This document shows, in pieces, positions 11,814-23,989 of a stretch of DNA of 64,000 nt. The notes under the pieces were generated by a model. That model searched no databases and had not been told where the DNA came from. It saw nothing but the letters and a program-made list of their open reading frames with translations. The translations under genes were made by a program, and so were the position numbers. Each line of letters begins with the position of its first letter. The stretch's first letter is position 1. Where the stretch lies: the NCBI GenBank assembly GCA_002914845.1, contig JXTC01000175.1:269032-333031 (forward strand). The letters run 5' to 3'. This DNA comes from Trema orientale. Its lineage: Eukaryota > Streptophyta > Magnoliopsida > Rosales > Cannabaceae.

Positions 11814-14800
11814 CAACGGACAAGAAAACTGACTTTTTGCTACTAGACTTTTAGCTCCCGAAAATACTTAGTAGCAAAAAATCTCATTTTGCTACTATCT
11901 TTTAGTAGCCAAAAATATTGGTAGAGTATAATATTGAAATGGGACCAAAATTTTTTGCTACTAAATATTTGGTAGAATAAAGTATTTTTTTACTACCAAA
12001 TGTGAACTTGGTAGCAAAAGATAGTAGCGCTAAAAGTAAAATTTAGCGGATTCATATGATATTTGCTATTAAAATTATTTGGCAGCAAAAAAAAAATCTA
12101 TTGCTACCAAATATTTGGTAGTAGATAGACATAAAACATTTTGCAACTAAAAAATTAGTAGCAAAAATTATAAATTGCATTTGCTACTAGATTATTTGGC
12201 ATTAAAACACATACAAGACTTACGGCTGCTGCAAATTTTGTAGCAAAAATTTTTATATGCAGTTATATATTTTGGGTTAATGGCACCATTGGTCCCCAAC
12301 CTATGATCATTTTGGCATGTTGGTCCTCAACCTTTTTTTTTTTTTGCATTTAAGTCCTAAACGTTTGTTTTTTTGGTACCATTAGTCCTTTTGGCATATT
12401 CCATCTAAGATTCTGTTAAAATTTATTTGAATGAGAGAAATTTTACACCATTGATCTCGAATTTTCAATTGTTTAATAATTTGATCTATAATTTTTTTTT
12501 TGGTATTCATATTTCCGATTAATAATATTGCATCTGCCAATCTTTCAGAAAATTAAAATTTTAGAAATTAATTTTTCGAAAGATTGACAGATGCAATTAC
12601 ATAAAGAAATGAATATTTAATAGAAAACTATAAAACTTTTCAGGCTTATTTGCTGTAAATAGTTAATTAATTTTTTAGAATAACCATTTATAATTACATG
12701 AATATTTAATGGATGTAGTAAATTTTTAGTCAAATTTGACTAGTGTAAAAGCATGTATGACTGTATACAAAAATTTTTTAGTTTTAAAAATGGTAAGATA
12801 ATTATTTTTTATTCATAAAGTTACTATAGTTTGACATAAATTAAGGTTTATTAGTATAATTTTTTTCTTTTTTGAATTTAGTTTTTAAATGAATTGTTTG
12901 TTTTATATCCATCTTTGAATTTTAATTTTTTGAAAGATTGACAAATGCATTATTGTTAATCAGAAATATGAATACCAAAAAAAATTTATGGACCGAATTG
13001 TTAAACAATTAAAAATTCAAGATCAATGGTGTAAAATTTCTCTCATTCAAATAAATTTTAATGGAATCTTAGATGGAATATGCCAAAAGGACCAATGGTG
13101 CCAAAAAAACAAATATTTAGGACTTAAATGCCACAAAAAAAAAGTTGAGGACCAATATGCCAAAATGATCATAGGTTGGGGACTAATGGTGCCATTAACC
13201 GATATATTTTTTCTCCACCAACAAATCATGTAGCGAAAAGTACTTATATTTTCTAGCATTAAAAATTTCTAGCAGAAAATACTGTTAAATTTAATAAGTA
13301 AAAGTTTTATTGAGGTAATGCAGCAAGTAAATTAATTATATCTGTTATGGAAATAACCCTTTTTTTTTAGAAGATGGAAATAACTTTTTTTTTAAGTAGA
13401 GAAATAAACTTTTTGTCCAAGTGTTAATAAATCACATTTACTTTAAATCTCAAATATGAAAATACTTTTTATAGTTTTACACGTAAACTATTTATCTTTT
13501 TTTTTCAAAAAAATAAAAGAAAATTACAATGTTTACCTTTTTTTTTTCAAATTGGTTGTTAGTCTATTTTAAAATTCAAAGTAAGTTCAAGGCATTAATC
13601 GTTTGTTTTTTCAAATTCAAACTCAATGTTTTTTTTTTTTTTTGGCTGTAAAAGAGCTAAATGTATCTAGTGTTCTATAATTAAGGTACTAAGCGTGTGG
13701 AGGAAAGCAAAAACTGAATTTCATATCTAAAGTTAAATTTAAATTTAAATAAGTCCTAAAATTGCTCTATCCTAGTTCTATATCCCTAACTTCCACGATT
13801 TTATCTAAAAAAATTAAAATTTTAAATTTTAAAAATTTACTCCATGATCTAATGAATTCTTAACTGCCACTCTCCACTATCTTTTTCTTAGACATGTATA
13901 GCTCTCTCACTTTTATTCACTCTTCAAATTTGCCCTCATCTTACTTCTTCTCTCTACACGTTTAGTGTTCTTCTTTCTCTTCTTTATCCATTTTGTTCTT
14001 TTCAAAAAAAAAGAAGTTCAATTGATAGTTGTTCTTCCACCTTAAATATTCACACCACTCTTGGGGTTGAATGTGATTTTCGTTCATTCTTATCACTGTA
14101 GAAAATGAGCAAAGACAACCCCAGAATGCATTCAGAAAAAATAAAGAAGGAAGTAGAGTTAATTAAAGCTGAATAAAAAAGACATAATCAAAAAAAGAAA
14201 TGCACAAACTCTATTAAAGAGGCAGAAGAACTGGAACATAAAGTCGACGAGTGCAAAACTTGTTAATAGACCAAACTCTCTCAGAGATTTGTAGGATATT
14301 CATATAGATTTCGAGACTTCAAACATCTTTTCTAAGAGTGGAACTTTTTTTTTTTGGTTATTTTATTTTATTTTTTGTTTGGACCCTAAGCATTGTGATA
14401 CTTTGATGCCTTTTTATGCAATTTTTAGTATACGTAATTTCAATAATTTCTTGTTCATGTATTTTTTATTTAATTATAATTTATAGAAAACTCAACTAAA
14501 AAAGTAACGTAGAATTTCCTATTTAACCCAATTAAAAGAAACAGAAAATAAATATTTTTTTATTACATAATTTGATTTAAATTGAATATTATTTTAATGA
14601 ATTTAATTATTAACGTAATAAAAATAACAATTTAGCTACCAGATGTGACAATAATAGTGTAATTTTAGTTGTATTTGGAAATTAAAATATTAGACTTTTT
14701 GCTACTAATTCAAAGAAATTTTTCTACTAAGTTTTGGTAGCAAAAATTAGTTTTGATAATATTGGACACCAAATATTTATGCTTCTTGCTACCAAATTGT

Positions 14801-15004
14801 AGACCCTTTTGCTACTAAATATTAGTAGCCGAATGTCAAGAGTTTTTGCTACAAATTATTTTTTGGTAGCGAAATTCTTTCTGCTACGGGACTATAGCTA
14901 CCAACAGGCTACTAATTTTTTTGGTAGCAAAATGATTATTTGCTACAAAAGACATACATTTATCTACCAAATTTTTTGTAGCTAAAAAGGTTTTTTCTTG
15001 TAGT
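11814..15004. mobile_element. Non-autonomous CACTA-type element with subterminal repeats
   Basis: The right end reads TTTTTTCTTGTAGT, the complement of the usual ACTACAAGAAAA terminus. The left end carries a degraded ACAAGAAAAC. Between them, both ends hold many copies of TTTGCTACCAAA/TAGTAGCAAAA (11838-12240 and 14690-14995), which is the subterminal repeat layout of CACTA elements. No transposase is readable in the 3.2 kb. A Mutator-like fold-back MITE is nested at 12274-13201. The left terminus is mutated and no 3-bp target duplication is recognisable, so the element looks old. Confidence 0.65.
12274..13201. mobile_element. 928-bp fold-back MITE with 9-bp target duplication
   Basis: Inverted repeats of roughly 300 bp start with GGTTAATGGCACCATT at both ends and contain CCAACCTATGATCATTTTGG. 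ATATATTTT flanks both sides (12265-12273 and 13202-13210), the 9-bp duplication typical of Mutator-like insertions. An apparent open frame inside it is only repeat sequence. It sits inside the CACTA element and is therefore younger than it. Confidence 0.85.
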
Positions 15005-16860
15005 TTCTATGACTTCACGGCCTAAGCTCCGACGAGTTGCCTTCGGTGCACGGCGACTGTTGCCACTACCCAGAGCCGACGCGGCATCCTTTGGCGACCT
15101 CCCAGCTGCAGTCCCATGAGCTACCGCTGCCTTCAACACAGACATTGGCTGTTTGAAGCTACGGATGTCCATCAGTTACCAGCGAAAATTTTGGCGAATT
15201 TACGGCATGAAACTAGGCTCGTTCTACTCTTCTTCACACGAGCCTTTTACTGGTACATATATCTTAACTCAAATTTATCCGGATTAAAATCTGCCATTGA
15301 TGAACAGTTTTGAGTTATTTTAGTTTTATGTATTGACTTTTCAATCTGACCATTAGATCATCAAATAAATTTCATATTTGTGATGTACTTGTAAAAACTT
15401 GAATTTTGAAATATATATACTTACTGTGTTTGGGGACCGGCACGAAAAACGAAATTTAACGGCTCAGATTTGCCTCGTTTCGTGTAATACGATATCGGGT
15501 TTCCATCCGAGTTCGAATTACTCAAGTCATATGTCTAACCTTGCTAAATTGGATGCTAAGAATTCAGTGGTGAAGTCCATTTCATAATTCGAGGTTCCAT
15601 TGGAAAATCAAATTTTCAAACGAAACAATCGAGGGTTCGAAAACAACTCCAGACCATCCAAAGGGCTGACAAACGACGTCAAACATTCTCAATATAGCAT
15701 CGTAGCTTGGTTTAGTCACTCGATTGAGGTAGAGATTCGATTACTTGATCTTTAAATTGGTTTAATTTTAGTTTTCACATATTTTGAATAAATTTAGAAT
15801 TTGTGAAATATTTGATAAAAATATAATTTATATATGTTTTGACATGATTTGATATTTAAACTGTCTGGGAGGTACGTAACACTGGTTGGCATATCAAATT
15901 ATCTTGCTTTGGAATTGTTTTCTATAGGAACTCGATTTTATTGGTTTTGATGAAAACAGCTATTGTGCTGCCGAAATTTTTAAAAAATTCAATTTGAATA
16001 AAAATTTGTTTTTGAGAACTAAACTTGATTGATTAAAAATACTGCATAGTTTATTTTGGCATTTTATGGAAAATGGTATATATTCTCATTCCTATCATCT
16101 ATATAGTATTGTATACATTCATTATACCTATGCGGTCGATGGATTTACGGTACTCGTATTAGGTGTTCGGACTTACGATACCCCCTTCGGAGTACTCGGA
16201 CTTACGGTACCCTGCTTAGGGTGCTCAGACTATATATCATACTCATGGTCACCAACTCTAGTAAGTCGGACATAGTACACATGTATAGTCACCCATTTGG
16301 GTGGCTCATATAATATTACATACTTACGGTCGTCAATCTTTAGTGGCTCGGACATATCATTGATTGTATTGCTTGTTATGTGCTTGACTTGAATAGATGT
16401 ATACTGGATTTGATGTAATGTTTTACAACGACTTAGAATATTTGAACCCTTGAACAATGGATTTGTTTTGAGACTACGTTTTATAATGATTTTAGAATAT
16501 TTAAACCTATGGACGATGATTTCAACAGGATTTTTAGAAAATTGTTTGAATATTTTACTGACTATGCAGGATCTTGAAAGTATGTATTTATATTTGTTAA
16601 AAACCTGTAATTGAATCTCTAGTGAGCATTCACGTGCTCACCCCCTACTTCCTCTCACTTTCAGGTATTTGTGTATTTGAAGTGACATTCTCGATAGTTA
16701 AACGAGTTGTTTGGCTTGTACCTGCAATATTATTCCTATTACCTGGTGAGTGTTTATATTTTGTTTGATTCCTCTTCCTCATTCAAATATTTTGTCTTGT
16801 TTATTATTTTTACTAAGTGAATGTATAAGGACAATAATGCTACAAATTTAATCAGAAGGA
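15005..16860 (-). mobile_element. LTR-like repeat, copy B, abutting the CACTA element
   Basis: This shares with copies A and C a GC-rich start (15005-15130), a block around AATTCAGTGGTGA (15570), a GTAGCTTGGTTTAG block (about 15705) and a TGCTCACCCCCTACTTC block (about 16635). It also has a 29-bp tandem array not seen in the others. It is more diverged than A is from C. Its GC-rich end lies directly against the CACTA terminus. Confidence 0.45.
16143..16228. repeat. Three tandem 28-29-bp units
   Basis: Three adjacent units begin ATTTACGGTACTCG, ACTTACGATACCCC and ACTTACGGTACCCT and end in GTTCGG, ACTCGG and GCTCAG. They lie inside LTR-like copy B. Related but broken units follow up to about 16350. 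Confidence 0.75.
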
Positions 16861-17033
16861 GGTTGATCGATGAGGCTAGATGGAAGAAATGACTAGTCAA
16901 GCTCAATCAAGTCGGGATTCACAGAGGAACATGGTCATTATCTGATCACCGTCTATAAATCAGGATTCAAAGACAGATGTCCACAAGATCAGTTTGCGGA
17001 CTTTCTTTCTATTTTTTTTTTTTGGGAAGGCTA

Positions 17034-17194
17034 TAGTAGGGGCGTCCCTACGTAGTTACATCCTTTATACACCGTTTGATGGGAATCTGTGGAGAATAAC
17101 GGGAATCTGTGGGGAATCTGTTTATACACAGATTCTCATCAAACGGTGTATAGACAGAGCCCTACGCAAGGACGTCCCTACTGTAGACGCGTTC
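17034..17194. mobile_element. 161-bp MITE, copy 2 of the 4230 family
   Basis: The ends GGGAAGGCTATAGTAGGGGC and, on the other strand, GAACGCGTCTACAGTAGGG match the element at 4230-4400. The interior holds the same GGGAATCTGTGG repeats. Runs of T on both sides fit a homopolymer target duplication. A small open frame across it has no protein meaning. Confidence 0.75.
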
Positions 17195-17199
17195 TTTTT

Positions 17200-18460
17200 T
17201 TTTATTTTTAAAATTTTTGTTTTTGATATACTTATTGTTGATAATGATTCATATATACATGGCCATGCAGAGTATTAGGTTAGTGGAGTGCTTTCAACAC
17301 CAAAAGAAGAAGTTTTACTACGACGTTTTCATGTATGTCATTAATTATATTAATTGTGTGGTGGTCCCTTTGGAAAATAATACCTAGGAATGGAAATGAC
17401 GTATTCGTGGCTGTTCACATGCAGCCAGGCTAGTTAATTAAACAGAAAACAACGCTTGATTTTGTTGAGGAGTATTTGTATGGTTATCAATAATTGATTG
17501 ATCATAATGTACATAATGATCAAAACTTCAACCATTACTTTGCTCTTCACAAAAGTGATATATATTTATTTGTATCAATATAGAGAAATAATCGTTCATA
17601 TATATATACATCCTATGATAATAGGATTTTTTTTTTTTTTTTTTTTGACGACGATGATAATTGGTTTTATTGAGAAACAACGAATATATCACTGAGTTCT
17701 ATGCCCCAATTTTTTTTAAGAAAATAAAGAAAGAAAAATTAAGAATGGCTGGATGGAGATTAAAAACTTAGGTATTTTGCTTTAAAAGATTTGTTCATCG
17801 GGGGTCTGCAAATATTTGTAGCTAATATTATTAGTACTATATATATATATATATTTTTTTTTTTTTTGTAACTGTCTTTGTGTGTTTTTCAGTTTTCTTC
17901 ATTATTTATTATAATTTAGATTTTTACTACTTACACAAGAGGTTTAAAAACTTATGGTTAATTAAATACAATATTTAAGGGTGGCTTAATTTTCCCTCTC
18001 TTTGTTCTCTATACTTCTTGAATTTAGAGGATAGCTCAACTAGAGCACAAAGAGAGGGAATTTTTGATAGCTACTTTTGATTACGGTCGGTGATTATGGT
18101 TGGGAGACTGTTCTCTCTAAACTCGAGGTGAAGAAAGATTGTATATATATGAACGTTGGCCTAAAGTTGGAAAGAAGCCTTTTAAATAATTGTTGTGCTT
18201 TTTTTTCTTTTCATTTTATTTTTCTTTGTTTCTTTTCTTTTAAAGAACAACTTTTTGTTTGGTAATTACTGAGAAAAAAAACAATAAGATAATGAAAAAA
18301 ATCGGTAAAATAACGCAAATTAAGTAATAAATTGAGACATTATCCATCCAGCTGGATAGTTCACAAATTAATTCAAGTCATAGCTGGTCTCATCTTTAAC
18401 GGGAGAAATAGACTGTCCAAAGCAAAATGGTAACTTATAGCAATATTATATATATTATAG
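17200..18460. other. Gene-free AT-rich stretch with a small hairpin
   Basis: No gene is recognised. A hairpin at about 17990-18060 has arms CCCTCTCTTTGTTCTC and GAGCACAAAGAGAGGG. Its loop is unrelated sequence. It may be a MITE remnant; no target duplication was found. Confidence 0.35.
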
Positions 18461-18461
18461 T

Positions 18462-18814
18462 GGATAATTGTAAAAAAATACCCTCATGTTTGGATGTTCT
18501 GCAATTTAAACTCTGAAGTTTGAATTCCGCAAAATAATACCCTGAGATTACGAAAATCTGGAAATTAATACCCTGTGTTGATTTTTAACTGATAAAATAC
18601 AATAATATCCTTAAAATTAAAATGAATAATATGGATTAATCTAGTTTTAATTGAGGATATTATTGTGTTTTCGTTCCTAAAATTGGTCAAAAAATCTGTC
18701 AAGAGTATTAATTTTCAGAAATTTTTAATCTCAGGGTATTATTTTACAGATTCCAAACTTCATGGTTTAAATTGCAGAACACCCAAACGTGAGGGTATTT
18801 TTTTGCAGTTATCC
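18462..18814. mobile_element. 353-bp MITE with long inverted repeats
   Basis: The ends GGATAATTGTAAAAAAATAC and the complement of the right end (GGATAACTGCAAAAAAATAC) begin inverted repeats of about 130 bp that share ACCCTGAGATTA. The flanks are TA-rich, so the 9-bp target duplication cannot be fixed. It is probably Mutator-like. Confidence 0.7.
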
Positions 18815-19294
18815 CTATATATATAAATATATATATTTTAGTTTGGGGAGTGAGGACATTAAAAGGAAATACAGTGATAAGTTATAACTAGGTTAAGTCT
18901 GCAAACCCTTATGATAATATTATTCGCATAGTGAAGAATTATAAGAATTCAGAGCTTAATTAAAAAAAAAAAAAGAAAAAAGAAAAGAAGGTATATGTGT
19001 ATGACATAGACCTGATAAAAATATGGATATTGGTAGTGACCAATGCATATAATTAATATCTATTAACCACACTCTACTTTCAATAATCAGTACTTCTAAC
19101 GAAACATTAACTAAAATTTAAAGTCATCCTCATAGTACGTTACCACTAAACACTAAAAGAAACAACTAAAATGAAAAACCAGTTGATCATCATCTCTTAA
19201 TAGGTTTTTCTATTAATATAATTAAAAGTGAAAAAGGTTCCAATGTTGGGAGTTAATGATTTTTGATGAGCCACCTCCGCGGAAGACATATATT

Positions 19295-19403
19295 GTCTTT
19301 CACTTCTTTCTAGCTAGTCCTCTGACATATATATATATATATATTGTCTTTCACTTCTTTCTAGCTAGTCCTCTGACATATATATATATATATATATATA
19401 TAT
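19295..19403. repeat. Tandem duplication with (TA)n tails
   Basis: Two units of about 50-60 bp each read TTGTCTTTCACTTCTTTC, then TAGCTAGTCCTCTGACA, then (TA)n. They lie in what was the 3' side of the B3 pseudogene and have no equivalent in the intact copy. Confidence 0.8.
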
Positions 19404-20151
19404 TGCCTCAGCCCTCAGTGCTAGCTTTTACATTAATATCATCAAGCACCTCCATGGATAACTACTTTCACTTTGATTTGTTTGCATATATTTCCTTTTC
19501 CAACAAGTTATAGCTGAACAAGCACCTCTGTCTTTCCTGACTTAAATGTGAACTGGCCATGATTTGTTCTGGTAACAAAGCGTCATGTCTGGGCTCCAAA
19601 TTGATCATTTTTGACATTTTGGATGAGGAAAATACTGCGACAATTATAAAAGTGAACAAAATCCGTAAATTAATTTTCTTCCTTTGATTCTGACCGACAA
19701 AGATACTAATCAATATTTTAAAATAAATTAAAGGCAAAACAAATTGAAAACTTTTGGAAATTGGCTAGCAGATAAAGTACTGTGATCATCTCTTTCTTTC
19801 TTTAATTTTGTTTATCTCCTCTATTTTTCAGCCACGTATAACTAATAACAAGAATAAAGACTAGTTCAAACTTCAGACAAAAAGATTACTTGAGAGAGGG
19901 GGGAAAATAGCTAAATTATTATAAGACTAATGACACTGTTTATTGTTTATAACAAATTAAAATTTGCAAGAGATAACCTTGTTAAGGGAAAAAAATTAAA
20001 AACGTTTGGTACTTAGTAGACGAATTAATTGGTGTGATTTCTTGTTTTTATTTTTTAACTTTAGGATAATAATAACAAATAAGCATATGCAATTTATAAC
20101 TTTACAAATGTTTATAATAAATTTTAAATCAAAATTAAAGTTACCAAAAGT

Positions 20152-21040
20152 TGTTATGCTCCAAACTTGAGCAGAATTTCAGCAGCACTTCAAATCAAGT
20201 ATTTCTGCAAAACAAAAGGTTGTTAACCGTCGAGGCCTGTGTATCACACAAAGTTCTTAAAACTGATTCACTCCCTCCACTTGAATGCTTGAGAATTTTG
20301 CAAGCGACAGTTTCCCAGGATATAACGACGAAGAACAGCAAGTAAAGCAGCAACACCTCCGTTATAGGAACTAGATTGTTATGAATTCCAACACACCAAG
20401 AGATCTTGCTACGAAATTCTTAAATACTCAAAAAAACTCTAGCTAGAAAATTGAATAACTTAAAAACACTTGAAAGTTAAAACTAGAGAGTTTGAGAGTA
20501 AACGATAGAGAGAAATCAGAGAGAAAAGCTTATGATTTGGTATGTGAGATGAGAATGAGCTCTCCTTTTATATAGCCATTGGAATGGAAGGTTACACACT
20601 ATTATTTTCAATTGAAAGAATACTCATAAAGCCAAACATGGCTATTACAAAGCCAAAAACACCTAACGTCCAACTATTAAACCTGGTAGTTTTCTGGTAG
20701 TTTTCTGAAACTGCTCCCTTCATTATCTTGGCTTGAAGCATAAAAAAAAATAATATGGGCTGTAGCACAAAAGATTGGGCTTATAAGGATCTAAGTTTCG
20801 GTCCAGTATTCGTGTCCGCAGGTGCAGGTGCGAGTACAGCAAGCCTATGCAAATTCAAGCCCAAGCTTGATAATTTGCACTCTTGCACGCGCTTGAGAGA
20901 GAATCTATAGTAGTTAATCTTACCGCCATCACAAAACATGACCCTATATAAACCATTAGGAACAAACTTCTCCCACCAATGTGGGACTTTTTATTTTTTC
21001 TTTCATTTTTCCAATTCTAATACTGCACTTTTGAGCAACA
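20152..21040 (-). mobile_element. LTR-like insertion in the B3 pseudogene
   Basis: Read on the minus strand it starts TGTTGCTCAAAAG and soon holds AGTCCCACATTGGTGGGAG, a block often seen in plant LTRs. It has a TATA-like CTATATAAAAGGAG (about 20570), a CT-rich leader and an end at about 20152 (ATAACA). The ends fit TG...CA, but the 5-bp flanks AAAGT and ATTCC do not match, so the borders or the solo-LTR reading may be wrong. No pol gene is attached. Confidence 0.45.
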
Positions 21041-21294
21041 ATTCCTCATTTGTCTGTGTACCATTTTGAGCATATGAATATACGAAATTGATGTCCTCGC
21101 AGAGGAGAACAAGAATTTACCATAACCTTCCATCAACAATATGTGAGTCCCACTCAATTTTTAGCTTCAAAATGGTTCATGAAAATTGGTATTATATCAC
21201 ACCTTGAATTCACCAAACACTTGGGCTTTCAAGTCAAAGCTAAGCATAATTTTGTTTAATTCATTTTCTAACATTAACCATATACATAACAAGA

Positions 21295-21467
21295 ACATTC
21301 ACTGGGGTTAGCTCAATTGGTGGAGTGGGGTGGGATGGGTTGGGGTAGGAATTGGATATTAGGTCGGGAGTTCAACTTCAATGTGCATGAATTATTTTTT
21401 TTTATTTATAACGAGTGGATGTCATTAGTTAAACCCGACCTGTTTTATTTATTAAAAAAAAAAAAAA
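21295..21467 (+). mobile_element. tRNA-derived SINE
   Basis: An A-box-like GGTTAGCTCAATTGG (about 21305) and a B-box-like GGGAGTTCAACTTC (about 21366) are followed by a short body and a 16-base A tail. AACAAGA occurs on both sides (21288-21294 and 21468-21474). The body differs from the SINE at 5254, so it is probably another family. Confidence 0.65.
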
Positions 21468-21825
21468 AACAAGATCAAATGAAGACTAGTTCAGCCTAAT
21501 GTAGACAAAATTAAAGACTGTACTTGAAAGAGAGAGAATACCATTTGCCGAGAAAAAAAAGTGGGTGTGAAAAGTTAAAGAACTCTGGACCATCTTCAGA
21601 ATTAAGTGACCGATGCAGGTCATCCTAGCCATCTTTCTCTCCGATTTGGTATTTTTTTTTTCTTTTTTTGGATAAATCAAATAACGAATTCTTGTTAGGA
21701 TGTTAGAAAGAAAATAAATATTTGTAAGAGCTCGAAAAAAAAAACGATAACATATAACATAGAATTAATTAGTGATCAAATGAAGAAAGAAAAATTTAAA
21801 AGAGATCGTATACCAATTAATCTTA

Positions 21826-22072
21826 GGGCATGTTCATGTTCACTAATCACTAATGATAAGAAAAGGGAAAATGAATGAGTTTAAAATGGAATAAGAAGGA
21901 ATCAAAAATCGAATTATTCTTCTAAAATTTAACTAAATATGTAAAAAATTCTCAAAATAATATACTCTAAATAGATAAGTAACTACAGATAAATAAATAT
22001 GTAAATGGAAGGAAAATGAATCATTTTTCCTATAATTTTCAATCCTTTTCTAATCGATTAGTAAACATGACC
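21826..22072. mobile_element. 247-bp MITE
   Basis: The ends GGGCATGTTCATGTTCACTA and, on the complement, GGTCATGTTTACTAATCG are inverted repeats around an AT-rich core. Such ends occur in hAT- and PIF-type MITEs, but no clean target duplication is visible, so the superfamily is left open. Confidence 0.55.
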
Positions 22073-22079
22073 TCGATTA

Positions 22080-23630
22080 GTGGAATCTCACCGGAAGAAC
22101 TTAGGAATGAAATTAGCTTTATTGGTACTATTGCCTTGTGCAAACATCATTATAGTAGGCAGAGAATAAAGAAATTAAGGGAGTAAAAGATATTATGCAA
22201 TGAAACAAAATGAGTATTAATATATAGTAATATATAGCAATTGCTAGCGTTAATATTGATTTAATATTGATTTACAGTTTAATGTATCCGTTTCTACTTT
22301 TTTAAAAACGGTTTTTCAACGCTAGATTTGGGAATTAGAACATAGTAGATGGCTCACACAATATGCCTATTAATCAAATTCCATATTTATTTTCTTCACT
22401 TCTTTAATTTTTTTAAAAAAGAAAAAGAAAAATCATTTTTCTTTACAGTTGCCATGCACCATGCGCCGTCAGAAATCTTCACTAGCGGCTAATTTTTCAT
22501 CAATGTATAACTTGATAACTATTGTCAAAATGGCAAATTCTATTTCTCAAAAAGCAAACCCATTTGAGGAACTCCTTGTACATAGTTCATAATTCTTTGC
22601 TCAATAATTCCTTAAATATCAACAACCGGATAGGCTCCATTTTTTGGACGCCAAACCCAGTAGGTCGGTAAAGAGAAATATTATTTGTCCACATAATGGA
22701 TGATGTGTCCCCAAAAATAATTTATATAAATGGTGTATATATATCTGACAATTTTTTCTTCACATGCATACGCTAATGGAAAACCACACATTCTCTAATA
22801 TATGGAGTCTTAAGTTCAAATTCCCTTTACCAAGTAAAAACAAAAATTACAATTAAGTACCTCAAGATGTTGTAACTAAGTTATTATTGAAGAAAAAAAG
22901 GGCAAGTGCAATTAATATAACTAGTGCAAATTACGTTGAATGGAGTCAACTAGCAGAAGAAGCGGATTGTGAAAGAAGAAAAGTGGTATACAATTTCATG
23001 TTTTAAGTTGCATTTTCACTCAAAAAGTCATAAATTTTTTTAAAGGATAAAAGAGAGGTTTTTGAGCATATTTCATTTTCGTATGTCGATATCTGTATCT
23101 ATAGATCTATACATAGAAGAATGTATCTTGTCTTGTTCTTTGAGATGTTCACTACTACAAAAACTATCTTTCAGGTCGATTTTAAAAGGACATAAAATGT
23201 GTACAAATGTCGCTTCTAAAGCGATGTCAATACCAGCTATGCGGAAAATAACTCACTCATTTTCATGTTACTTTAAAAGTTATCTAATTCATATGATTGA
23301 ATACATATTCATTTGGCCGTTTATACTAATTCATGTGATTGAATACATATTCATTAATGATCTCACTAATGTGAGAAACAAACTGTCCAAACATAAAGGT
23401 TTCTCTAGCAATATTATGTGCACATAATAAAAATAGTTATAATTCAGGACTTAAAATATGTATATATAATTACAAAATTATGCTTTGTACAAATGATAAA
23501 ACTTGAAAACTATATGTGAGATGAATTGTTTCAATATTTACTTTATAATGCCTTTTGTACGTACATTGGAATATATAGAAATTTAGTATAGTACAAAATT
23601 TTAGAACAAACTATAATACAATCGATAACC
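22080..23630. other. Flank of the B3 pseudogene, no gene
   Basis: The stretch 22640-23050 matches the region upstream of the intact B3 gene (8915-9010), including GGACGCCAAACCCA. A lone CACTACAAAAACT at about 23154 looks like a CACTA terminus without a partner. No coding sequence is supported; the longest open frame (23062-23427) contains a direct repeat (TTCATATGATTGAATACATA type) and no domain. Confidence 0.4.
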
Positions 23631-23634
23631 CCAT

Positions 23635-23983
23635 CACTACAAAAGAAATTAATATTTAGTGACAAAATTTTTAGTCACAACAAAATTTTTTGTGACTACA
23701 AATGACATTTAGTCACAACTAATAATTTCTTGTGACTAAAAGTTGACATTTAATTACAAGTTGTAACTAATGTACTTTTAGTAATAACTTTTTATTTATA
23801 GTAATGAAATTTATTGTGACTAAAAAGTATATTTAATTACAATAAATTGTCATTTTTATGACTAAAATTTTTAGTCACAGACTTTTTAGTTACGACACAA
23901 AGATAATGACATTCTTTTAGTCATGAATTTTTTATTTTTAGTCACACTTTTTATTATCGCTGAAAATAATATTTCTTGTAGTG
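23635..23983. mobile_element. 349-bp CACTA-type MITE
   Basis: It starts CACTACAAAAGAAATT and ends ATTTCTTGTAGTG. Many copies of TTTAGTCACA and TTGTGACTAAA lie between, giving the subterminal repeats. The flanks CAT and TAT are a one-mismatch 3-bp target duplication. It has no coding capacity. Confidence 0.8.
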
Positions 23984-23989
23984 TATGAA

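Larger units (their letters stand above)
19450..21640 (-). pseudogene. B3 domain pseudogene (broken paralogue of the 5689-8055 gene)
   Basis: Two of the four exons of the intact gene can be recognised. The exon 1 counterpart (about 21540-21640) preserves the PEFF stretch of the first B3 domain but is about 4 bases shorter before it, shifting the frame. The exon 4 counterpart (about 19450-19640) starts just after an intron-like GCAG, loses the WPVNIS and GGW region to substitutions and a deletion, and resumes near the ATGCAAACAAATC stretch. Exons 2 and 3 were not found; the space holds an LTR-like insertion and a SINE. Flanks on both sides match the intact gene, so a duplicated genomic block is involved and not a retrocopy. 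Confidence 0.75.

Noticed and set aside
12988..13259. Open frames on both strands at 13 kb
   Set aside because: They are the inverted repeat of the 928-bp fold-back MITE.
20151..20345. 64-codon open frame on the plus strand
   Set aside because: It lies inside the LTR-like insertion, antisense to its presumed transcription, and shows no domain.
23062..23427. 121-codon open frame
   Set aside because: It contains an internal direct repeat and no recognisable domain, and it starts in the decayed flank of the B3 pseudogene.
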